Shown here one piece after another: positions 37,590 to 44,554 of a stretch of DNA of 64,000 nucleotides (its first letter is position 1; each line of letters opens with the position of its first letter). Origin of the DNA: Deltaproteobacteria bacterium HGW-Deltaproteobacteria-8 (GTDB lineage: Bacteria > Desulfobacterota > Desulfovibrionia > Desulfovibrionales > Desulfovibrionaceae); the NCBI GenBank assembly GCA_002840405.1, contig PHAR01000001.1:454320-518319 (forward strand), given 5' to 3'. Made by a program: the position numbers and the translations under genes. Below the pieces are notes generated by a model. That model was not told the origin of the DNA, did not search any database, and saw only the letters and a program-made list of their open reading frames with translations.

Positions 37590-37620
37590 CGGACAGGGGG
37601 GGCTCAAGCCCCCCTGTCCG
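37590..37620 (+). promoter_or_regulatory. Strong hairpin between rpsO and pnp
   Basis: CGGACAGGGGGG pairs perfectly with CCCCCCTGTCCG around a 7-base loop. GTGCGGAC occurs directly on both sides. No T-run follows, so it is more likely an mRNA-stabilising or processing stem than an efficient terminator. Confidence 0.65.
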
Positions 37621-37727
37621 TGCGGACAAACCACCACGGGCGCGAAGGTCGCGTCCGCTGAACCTCGCCCATGACGCAGGACTCACGTTGAGCCCCCCCT
37701 TTAGTTGGCTGCGGAAAGTGTTCTTGC

Positions 37728-37764
37728 GCGCGCCTGATTTTAAAATTCAGGTCAAGGCGCGCAA
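37728..37764 (+). promoter_or_regulatory. Hairpin in pnp leader
   Basis: GCGCGCCT (37728-37735) pairs with AGGCGCGC (37755-37762); an alternative inner pairing is CCTGA/TCAGG. It lies 73 bases before pnp. In E. coli a leader hairpin cut by RNase III mediates PNPase autoregulation; this stem is a candidate equivalent. Confidence 0.5.
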
Positions 37765-37836
37765 CAACCCTTCCCCAAGCCGGCTAGAATTCCGGGCACG
37801 AGCAGCGTCAGGGCGGAAACTATGCAAGGAGCTTCA

Positions 37837-40062
37837 ATGCTAGTACCGTACACACCGACACGCCTCACCACAAAGGCCGGAAACCTTGGGATCATCATGG
37901 AGACCGGCAAGATGGCCAAGCAGGCCAGCGGCTCTGTGTGGGTCCAGTCCGGCGGCACCGTGGTGCACGTCACGGCCGTGAACCAGCACCTGGAGATCGA
38001 CCGCGGCTTCTTCCCGCTGACCGTGAACTACCAGGAAATGTCCTACGCCGCCGGCCGCATCCCCGGCAGCTACTTCCGCCGCGAGATCGGCCGCCCCAGC
38101 GAGCGCGAGACCCTCGTCTCCCGCCTGATCGACCGGCCCATCCGCCCGATGTTCAAGAAGGGCTTCCGCGACGAGGTCCAGATCATCGCCACGGTCCTCT
38201 CCGCCGACGACACCATCAACCCCGACGTGCTGGCCATCACCGGCGCCTCGGCGGCCCTGCACCTCTCGCACATGCCCTTCGAGGGCCCCATCTGCGGCTG
38301 CCGCGTGGGCTATGTGAACGGCGAGTTCGTGCTCTTCCCGAGCTACAAGCAGATCACCAACGAGAGCAAGTTGAACCTGATCTTCGCCGCCACCCGCGAC
38401 GCCATCGTCATGGTCGAGGGCGGAGCCGAGTTCGTGAGCGAAGACCTGGTGGCCGACGCCCTGGAATGGGGCCACAAGCAGCTCACCCCCATGTTCGACA
38501 TCCAGGACGAACTGCGCAAGCTCGTGGGCAAGCCCAAGCTTGAGGTCGTGGCTCCGGTCCTGAACGAGGCCATCGTCTCCTGTGTCGAGGAAATCGCCAC
38601 CCCGGGCCTCAAGGCCGCCTTCGCCATGATCGAGAAGGCCCCGCGCCGCGAGGCCAAGGGCAAGGCCAAGGATCTGGCCCTGGAAGCCGTGGCCGCCAAG
38701 TTCCCGGACGACTCCGACGCCCTGCGCCAGGCCGGCACCATTGTCAGCGCCCTGGAGAAGAAGATCGTGCGCGAGCGCGTGCGCTCCGAAAAGATCCGCA
38801 TCGACGGCCGCGACCTGACCACCGTGCGCCCCCTGTCCATCGAGACCGGCACCCTGCCCATGACCCACGGCTCGGCCCTGTTCACCCGTGGCGAAACTGC
38901 GGCCCTGTGCGTTGTCACGCTCGGCAGCTCGCGCGACGAGCAGCGCATTGAGACCCTGGTCGGCGAAGACACCAAGCGCTTCATGCTGCACTACAACTTC
39001 CCGCCCTACTGCGTGGGCGAAGTGCGCATCCTGCGCGGTCCCAGCCGCCGCGACATCGGCCACGGCGCCCTGGCCGAGCGCTCCATGCTCCCGGTTCTGC
39101 CCAACCCCGACGACTTCCCCTTCACCCTGCGCGTGGTCAGTGAGGTCATGGACTCCAACGGTTCCTCCTCCATGGCCACCATCTGCGGCGCGAGCCTCGC
39201 GCTCATGGACGCGGGCGTGCCCATCACCGAGCCCGTGGCCGGCATCGCCATGGGCCTGATGAAGGAAGGCGACGAATACATCGTGCTGACCGACATCCTC
39301 GGCGACGAAGACGCGCTGGGCGACATGGACTTCAAGGTGGCCGGCAGCGCCCGCGGCATCACCGGCATCCAGATGGACATCAAGATCATGACCGGCATCC
39401 CCTACGACGTGCTGCGCCGCGCCCTGGCCCAGAGCCGCGACGCGCGTACGCACATCCTGGAGCACATGGCCATGTGCCTGGCCGCCCCGCGGCCGCAGCT
39501 CTCCGAGCTGGCTCCGCAGATGGAGGTCGTGTTCATCAATCCTGAGAAGATCCGCAGCGTCATCGGACCCGGCGGCAAGAACATCAAGGCCATCACCGCA
39601 GAGACCGGCGCCTCCATCGACATCGAGGATTCCGGCAAGGTGGCCATCTTCGCCCCCACCAGCGAGAGCCTGAAGAAGGCCAAGGCCATGGTCCAGTACT
39701 ACGACCAGACCCCGGAGCCGGGCCGCAACTACCTGGGCACCGTGCGCAAGATCCTGGAAGTGGGCGCCCTGGTGGAGATCCTGCCCGGAGCCGAAGGCAT
39801 GCTGCATGTGTCCCAGATGGACGTGGAGCACGTGGCCAACGTCACCGATCTCCTGCAGTTGGGCCAGGAGGTCTGGGTCAAGGTCATCGAGCTTGAGGCC
39901 AATGGCCGCATCCGCCTGTCCCGCAAGGCCTGGCTCATGGAGCAGGCTGGCGAGACCGTCAACATCGACGACTTCCGCCGTCCGCCCGCTCGCGAAGGCG
40001 ACCGTGACCGCGACCGTGGCCGTGGTGGCGATCGTGACCGTGGCCGTGGCCCGCGCCGCTAG
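37837..40062 (+). CDS. pnp: Polynucleotide phosphorylase
   Basis: A 741-residue 3'-5' phosphorolytic exoribonuclease and degradosome component. Two RNase PH-like domains are visible (first with GRIPGSYFRREIGRPSERETLVSRLIDRPIRPMF, second with ALFTRGETAALCVVTLGS and a GGAGxxITGIQMDIK-like segment), then KH (PEKIRSVIGPGGKNIKAITAETG) and S1 (YLGTVRKILEVGALVEILPGAEGMLHVSQM). The tail is RD/RG-repeat rich. The ATG at 37837 is preceded by AAGGAG; the ATG at 37822 lies in front of that site and is rejected. Confidence 0.97.
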   Translation: MLVPYTPTRLTTKAGNLGIIMETGKMAKQASGSVWVQSGGTVVHVTAVNQHLEIDRGFFPLTVNYQEMSYAAGRIPGSYFRREIGRPSERETLVSRLIDRPIRPMFKKGFRDEVQIIATVLSADDTINPDVLAITGASAALHLSHMPFEGPICGCRVGYVNGEFVLFPSYKQITNESKLNLIFAATRDAIVMVEGGAEFVSEDLVADALEWGHKQLTPMFDIQDELRKLVGKPKLEVVAPVLNEAIVSCVEEIATPGLKAAFAMIEKAPRREAKGKAKDLALEAVAAKFPDDSDALRQAGTIVSALEKKIVRERVRSEKIRIDGRDLTTVRPLSIETGTLPMTHGSALFTRGETAALCVVTLGSSRDEQRIETLVGEDTKRFMLHYNFPPYCVGEVRILRGPSRRDIGHGALAERSMLPVLPNPDDFPFTLRVVSEVMDSNGSSSMATICGASLALMDAGVPITEPVAGIAMGLMKEGDEYIVLTDILGDEDALGDMDFKVAGSARGITGIQMDIKIMTGIPYDVLRRALAQSRDARTHILEHMAMCLAAPRPQLSELAPQMEVVFINPEKIRSVIGPGGKNIKAITAETGASIDIEDSGKVAIFAPTSESLKKAKAMVQYYDQTPEPGRNYLGTVRKILEVGALVEILPGAEGMLHVSQMDVEHVANVTDLLQLGQEVWVKVIELEANGRIRLSRKAWLMEQAGETVNIDDFRRPPAREGDRDRDRGRGGDRDRGRGPRR

Positions 40063-40077
40063 ACCACACAACTAGAC

Positions 40078-40139
40078 GGGGCTGCCCCCGGCGTCCGTTG
40101 GCTCACAAGCCCGGACGCTGGAGGCAGCCCCTTTTTTTT
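40078..40139 (+). terminator. Terminator of the rimP-pnp operon
   Basis: GGGGCTGCC (40078-40086) pairs with GGCAGCCCC (40123-40131), with an inner GCGTCCG/CGGACGC stem, followed by eight T. It lies 16 bases after pnp. Confidence 0.92.
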
Positions 40140-40171
40140 GCTTCTGGTTCTTTGATTCTGGCGCTGCGAAG

Positions 40172-40591
40172 CTAGCTGACGGGTTCCTTTGTGGCGGGGC
40201 TGACGGCAAAGCCCTTGATGTCCCAGGGCAGGCGCTCCAGGGCGCGCTTCAGGGCGAACTCTTCCACCTCGTGGTGCCAGGCGACGAAGTCGCGCACCAG
40301 ATCCGCCGCCAGAGGGGTCAGCTCGTAGCCCGTGCGGCCGCTGGCCTTGACCAGCAACGGCTCGCCCAGAGCCTCCTCGGTGCGCTTTATGCGCCCCCAG
40401 GCCGCGCGGTAGCTCATGCCCAGGGCCTTGGCGGCCTTGTTGAGCGAGCCCAGCAGGGTCACCATTTCGAGCAGCTGCGCCCGGCCCAGGCCAAAGAGCA
40501 TGCCGCTCTCCGACTCCAGCCAAAGGTGGACGCGGAGCATGGATTTGCCGGGATGATTCTTGTCCGCTGAGGATGTGGATGTGCGGCTCAT
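40172..40591 (-). CDS. ModE N-terminal-type winged-helix regulator
   Basis: A 139-residue transcription factor with one winged helix-turn-helix like the N-terminal half of ModE: VHLWLESESGMLFGLGRAQLLEMVTLLGSLNKAAKALGMSYRAAWGRIKRTEEALGEPLLVKASGR with GYELTPLAADLVRDF. The molybdate-binding domains are absent. Single-domain ModE-like proteins commonly act near molybdate uptake or molybdoenzyme genes, none of which are adjacent here. It is divergent from the MATE gene across a 174-base gap. Confidence 0.85.
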   Translation of the reverse strand: MSRTSTSSADKNHPGKSMLRVHLWLESESGMLFGLGRAQLLEMVTLLGSLNKAAKALGMSYRAAWGRIKRTEEALGEPLLVKASGRTGYELTPLAADLVRDFVAWHHEVEEFALKRALERLPWDIKGFAVSPATKEPVS

Positions 40592-40765
40592 TGTCCCTCC
40601 GGGCCTTGTGCGCTGGCAGGCGCGGTTTGCTATGCCACAACAGACTTAGCATCATTTTTCGGCAAAGAAAATCCCGCAGCGCCCCTTGGCAGGCAGCGTT
40701 TCGTGCCTACATTAGCCGTTCGCGCACCCACGCCGCAACATGGCACACCCAAACCACCGGACCCC

Positions 40766-42142
40766 ATGCAGATCGAGTCGACACAAAGCACCTCCCGCCT
40801 CATCTGGACCCTGACCTGGCCCCAGGTGCTGATGATGGTCTTCCACTTTCTCATCGGGTTTGCGGATGTCTGGGTGGCCGGGCAGATCGACGCCCGCCTG
40901 CAGGCCGCGCTCGGCATCATCACCCAGTCCCTGTTCTTCTTCCTGGTCATCGCCACGGCTGTGGCGGGCGGCGGCGTGGCGGCCATCACCCAGTCCCTTG
41001 GCGCGGGCAAGATCCTGCGCGCCGAACGCTACGTCGGCCTGTGCCTGCTGGTGGCCGTGGTTTTCGGGCTCATCTTCCCTCTGGTGGGTTTGCCCACCAA
41101 GGGCCTGTTCGTCCGCATGCTCCAGGTTCCCCAGGAAATCGCGCCCTTGACCGAGTACGTGCTCGAGATTTTCCTTTACGCCCTGCCGCCCTACTACATG
41201 CTCATCGTGCTGAACGCCGTGTTCCGCTCTCGCCAGCAGGTCATGGTTCCGCTCTACGCCATGATCCTGGTCACCGTGGTGAACACCCTGGGCGACCTGG
41301 GCTTCGGCCTGGGCTGGTTCGGACTGCCGCGCCTCGGGGTCACCGGAGTGGTCTGGAGCACTTTCTGGTCCATCAGCGCGGGCGCGGCCTTTGGCCTGTA
41401 TATGCTGCGCCGGGACGGCACCCTGCGCCGTCAGATTTTCGCCCCCTGGCGCTGGGTGCGCTGCGCCTATCCGTACCTGTTCAAGGTGGCCGTGCCCGCT
41501 GGACTGATGCAAATCGTCTGGCATTCCGGCTACCTGGTGCTTTTCGCCATCACCGCCAGCCTGCCTGAAGGCAGCGTCATGGCCCTGGCCGGCATGTCCG
41601 CTGGCACACGCATCGAGTCCATACTCTTCTTGCCCGCCTTTGCCCTGAACCTTACGGCCAGCATCCTGGTGGGGCATTTCCTGGGCGCGGGCAGGCCGGA
41701 CGAGGCCAAGCGCGTTGGCCTGCGCATCCTGGCCATCGGCCTTGTCGGCATCGTCGTGATCACGCTGCTGCTGTGGACCGTGCTGGACCCGCTGACCGGG
41801 TTCCTGGCGCCCAACCCCGAGGTCAAGGCCCAGGCGCTGGACTACCTGACCTGGAACATGCTGGCCATCCCCTTCACCCTGACCACCATGATCCTGGCCG
41901 GGGCGCTGGGCGGGGCCGGGGCCACGGTTTACAACCTGCTCGGCATGGGAACGGGCACCTGGCTGGTGCGCCTGCCCCTGGCCTACATCCTGGGGCACCT
42001 GGTGCTGGGCCGGGCCACGGGCGTGTGGATCTCCATGCTGGCCTCACAGGCCTGCCAGGCGGGCATCCTGCTCTACATCTTCACCCGCTGGGACTGGCAA
42101 CGCTTCGCCATGTCCAGCAAACGCAACGGGAACAGCAAATGA
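40766..42142 (+). CDS. MATE-family efflux transporter
   Basis: A 458-residue inner-membrane drug/metabolite:cation antiporter. About 12 hydrophobic segments form two homologous halves; early WTLTWPQVLMMVFHFLIGFADVWVAGQI and later GMSAGTRIESILFLPAFALNLTASILVGHFLGAGRPDEA are MATE signatures. The ATG at 40766 is preferred over the in-frame ATG at 40703. Its stop overlaps the next ATG (ATGA), coupling it to the DUF2156 gene. Confidence 0.92.
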   Translation: MQIESTQSTSRLIWTLTWPQVLMMVFHFLIGFADVWVAGQIDARLQAALGIITQSLFFFLVIATAVAGGGVAAITQSLGAGKILRAERYVGLCLLVAVVFGLIFPLVGLPTKGLFVRMLQVPQEIAPLTEYVLEIFLYALPPYYMLIVLNAVFRSRQQVMVPLYAMILVTVVNTLGDLGFGLGWFGLPRLGVTGVVWSTFWSISAGAAFGLYMLRRDGTLRRQIFAPWRWVRCAYPYLFKVAVPAGLMQIVWHSGYLVLFAITASLPEGSVMALAGMSAGTRIESILFLPAFALNLTASILVGHFLGAGRPDEAKRVGLRILAIGLVGIVVITLLLWTVLDPLTGFLAPNPEVKAQALDYLTWNMLAIPFTLTTMILAGALGGAGATVYNLLGMGTGTWLVRLPLAYILGHLVLGRATGVWISMLASQACQAGILLYIFTRWDWQRFAMSSKRNGNSK

Positions 42143-43017
42143 GCACATCTGAGCGTTTCGAACAAATCTGCCTGAAGCACCAGGAAGCCTTCAAGACCGC
42201 CCTGTGTGCCTGTCCCGAGGTGACCTCGGACTACGCCTTCGCCAACCTCTACGGCTGGGCCGAACACTACGGACTCACCTGGCGCTTCGCGGACGGGCTG
42301 GTGTGGATCAAGCAGACCCTGCCGCATGAGATCCTGTGGGCTCCGGTGGGCGACTGGACCAAGGTCGACTGGGCCGCCATGCCCTGCCTGAGCGGCCCGC
42401 AGCGCTTCATCCGCGTGCCCGAGGCCCTGCTGGTCCTCTGGCAACAGGCCTTTGGCGAGCGCCTGCATGCCGTGGAAGCCCGCGACCACTCCGACTACGT
42501 GTATTCCGTGCCGGAACTCGTGGAGCTCAAGGGCAACAAGTTCCACAAGAAAAAGAACCTGCTCAACCAGTTCGAGAAGTTTAACATCTTTGAGTACACG
42601 CCCATGCAGGCTGACTGCGTGGAGGAGGTGCTGGACATGCAGGCCGAGTGGCATGGCTGGCAGGAGCACCCGTCCGAGGCCCTGGTGGCCGAGAACCAGG
42701 CCATCTCCCGCGTGCTCAAGAACTTCGACCGCCTGGGCAGCCTGCTCGGCGGCACCATCCGCGTGAACGGCAAGGTCATCGCCTATACCGTGGGCGAATG
42801 CCTGAACCGCGACACCATGGTCATCCACTTCGAAAAGGGCGACACGCGCTTCAAGGGCATCTACCAGGCCATCAACAAGCACTTCCTGGCCGCCCAGGAG
42901 GACCGGTTCGCCTTCGTGAACCGCGAACAGGACCTGGGCGACGAGGGTCTGCGCAAGGCCAAGATGTCCTACAATCCGGTGACGTTCATGAAGAAGTATG
43001 AAGTCGAACTGGTGTAA
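42139..43017 (+). CDS. DUF2156 (LPG-synthase C-terminal-like) protein
   Basis: A 292-residue soluble protein of the DUF2156/phosphatidylglycerol lysyltransferase C-terminal family, a GNAT-like double fold. Visible: FANLYGWAEHYGLTWRFADGLVWIKQT, ELKGNKFHKKKNLLNQFEKF, and FVNREQDLGDEGLRKAKMSYNPVTFMKKYEVEL, the usual C-terminal signature. The membrane flippase half of MprF is missing, so the aminoacyl acceptor is unknown. It overlaps the MATE stop by four bases. Function is inferred from family only. Confidence 0.82.
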   Translation: MSTSERFEQICLKHQEAFKTALCACPEVTSDYAFANLYGWAEHYGLTWRFADGLVWIKQTLPHEILWAPVGDWTKVDWAAMPCLSGPQRFIRVPEALLVLWQQAFGERLHAVEARDHSDYVYSVPELVELKGNKFHKKKNLLNQFEKFNIFEYTPMQADCVEEVLDMQAEWHGWQEHPSEALVAENQAISRVLKNFDRLGSLLGGTIRVNGKVIAYTVGECLNRDTMVIHFEKGDTRFKGIYQAINKHFLAAQEDRFAFVNREQDLGDEGLRKAKMSYNPVTFMKKYEVELV

Positions 43018-43029
43018 TTTGGAAAATAT

Positions 43030-43116
43030 CCCTCCGGGGGCCAAAGGGCCTGAGGCCCTTTGGAATCCCCATCTGGGGGGTACCAGGGGGCCTCAGGCCC
43101 CCTGGCCCACGGAGGG
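43030..43116. repeat. 87-nt cloverleaf-like palindromic element
   Basis: Four nested or side-by-side inverted repeats use nearly every base. A closing stem CCCTCCGGGGG (43030-43040) pairs with CCCACGGAGGG (43106-43116) at 10 of 11 positions. Inside are hairpins 43041-43063 (CCAAAGGGCCT/AGGCCCTTTGG), 43067-43078 (CCCC/GGGG) and 43083-43105 (CCAGGGGGCCT/AGGCCCCCTGG), with linkers of 0, 3, 4 and 0 bases. It starts 13 bases after the DUF2156 gene stop and has no T-run. It resembles REP/BIME-type intergenic palindromes. Confidence 0.8.
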
Positions 43117-43158
43117 TATACTCTTCATTGCCGCTGGCTTGGCTGCCGGAGGCTGACC

Positions 43159-44502
43159 ATGACCACCGCCCGCCCGCGCCTCGTCGTCCTCGGACTGGAC
43201 GGCCTGCCGCTGCGCCTGGCCAGGGCGCTTGTTATAAGCGACGGCCCAAGCCTGCCCAACCTGGCGCGGCTCACGGCCCAGGCCAGCAGCATCACCGCCG
43301 AGCTGCCGGAGCTCTCGCCCGTCAATTGGACCAGCTTCTTCACCGCCAGCGGTCCAGGCAAGCACGGGGTGTACGGCTTCACGGTGCTCGACCCGGCCAG
43401 TTATGCCCTGCGCATCGCCAGCTTCAGCGACGTGCGCGTGCCCACCATCTTTGACCGCCTGGGCGAACGCGGGCTGGTGAGCCGGGTGCTCAACCTGCCG
43501 AACATGGCCCCGGCCAAGCTCTTGCGCGGCATGCTCGTGGCCGGGTTCGTGGCCGAGAGCCTGGACGCCGCCGTGTACCCGCTGTTCCTCCTTGGCCCGC
43601 TCAAGGCGGCCGGTTACCGCATCGAGGGCGACACCACGCGCGGCGCGGCCGAGCCTGAATATCTCCTCGCCCAACTGCGCCAGTCCCTGGCTGCGCGCCG
43701 GGCCGCGCTCGACCTCCTCTGGCCGGACCTGGCCTGGGACCTGTTCGTGTGCGTGCTCACCGAGACCGACCGCCTGTTCCACTTCCTGTTCCCGGCGGTG
43801 GAGCAGGCCGAGCACCCGCTGCACGCGGCCTGCCTGGCCTTCCTGGCCGAGTGGGACGCGCTGGTGGGCGAGGTGCTGGCGCGCTACGATGCCCTGCCCG
43901 AGCCCAAGCGGCTGCTGGTGCTGGCGGACCACGGCTTCTGCGCCCTGGAGCGGGAAGTGGATGTCAACCGCGTGCTGGTGGAGGCCGGGCTGCTGCGCCT
44001 GGGCCGCCCGGCGCGCGACGAGTGGGACGCGGGAGTCATCAGCTCCGAATCACGCGCCTTTGCCCTGGACCCTGGCCGCGTGTACCTGCATCGCCAAGAC
44101 CGCTTTGCGCGCGGGCGCGTCACCAAAGCCGAGGCCCCGACGCTCAAGCAGGACATCAGGAACCTGCTCCTGGGGTTGACCTGGGAGGGCCGCCGGGTCA
44201 TGAACACGGTGCTCGACGCACGCGAACTCTACGGCGAGGGCGCAGCAGGCGACGCGCCGGAGGGACAACCAGACCTGGTCTGCGTGCCGGAGCCGGGCTT
44301 TGACCTGAAGGCCAAGTTCGACCGCACGGAGGTCTTCGGCGTGTACGGGCGCTTCGGCATGCACCGGCCCGAGGACGCCATCTTCTGCGACACCGCAGGC
44401 GGCATCGACGCCCCCGTGCGCGTGCGCGACGTGGGCCGCCTCGTGCTTGAACATTTCGGCCTCGGCGCCCCAGGCTGCGGGATCACAGGTATCATCACAT
44501 GA
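43159..44502 (+). CDS. Alkaline-phosphatase-superfamily phosphodiesterase
   Basis: A 447-residue type I phosphodiesterase/nucleotide-pyrophosphatase-like protein. It begins RLVVLGLDGLPLRLARAL (metal aspartate), has SPVNWTSFFTASGPGKHGVYGFTVLD in the nucleophile region, TETDRLFHFLFP, and LVLADHGFCALEREVDVN (metal DH). No signal peptide is apparent. The ATG at 43159 has GGAGG upstream. Similar proteins are common in sulfate reducers; the substrate is unknown. Its TGA stop is the first step of the stop-start ladder leading to the next gene. Confidence 0.85.
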   Translation: MTTARPRLVVLGLDGLPLRLARALVISDGPSLPNLARLTAQASSITAELPELSPVNWTSFFTASGPGKHGVYGFTVLDPASYALRIASFSDVRVPTIFDRLGERGLVSRVLNLPNMAPAKLLRGMLVAGFVAESLDAAVYPLFLLGPLKAAGYRIEGDTTRGAAEPEYLLAQLRQSLAARRAALDLLWPDLAWDLFVCVLTETDRLFHFLFPAVEQAEHPLHAACLAFLAEWDALVGEVLARYDALPEPKRLLVLADHGFCALEREVDVNRVLVEAGLLRLGRPARDEWDAGVISSESRAFALDPGRVYLHRQDRFARGRVTKAEAPTLKQDIRNLLLGLTWEGRRVMNTVLDARELYGEGAAGDAPEGQPDLVCVPEPGFDLKAKFDRTEVFGVYGRFGMHRPEDAIFCDTAGGIDAPVRVRDVGRLVLEHFGLGAPGCGITGIIT

Positions 44503-44554
44503 GCAGAATCGCATGAGCAAAAACGCGTGAGCCCCAACATATGAGTATCGACTT
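44499..44554 (+). repeat. Four-unit 14-nt tandem repeat forming a stop-start ladder
   Basis: Start codons occur exactly every 14 bases at 44499 (ATG), 44513 (ATG), 44527 (GTG) and 44541 (ATG), each in the context [A/G]TGAG. The units read ATGAGCAGAATCGC, ATGAGCAAAAACGC, GTGAGCCCCAACAT, ATGAGTATCGACTT. The upstream gene's TGA overlaps the first ATG. Each of the first three units encodes five residues (MSRIA, MSKNA, [V/M]SPNI) and stops at a TGA overlapping the next start; the fourth start opens the UvrD-type gene. Confidence 0.9.

Noticed and set aside
40592-40765. ModE operator or molybdate riboswitch in the ModE-like/MATE gap
   Set aside because: No match to the ModE palindrome and no Moco-type aptamer was visible; no molybdate genes are adjacent.
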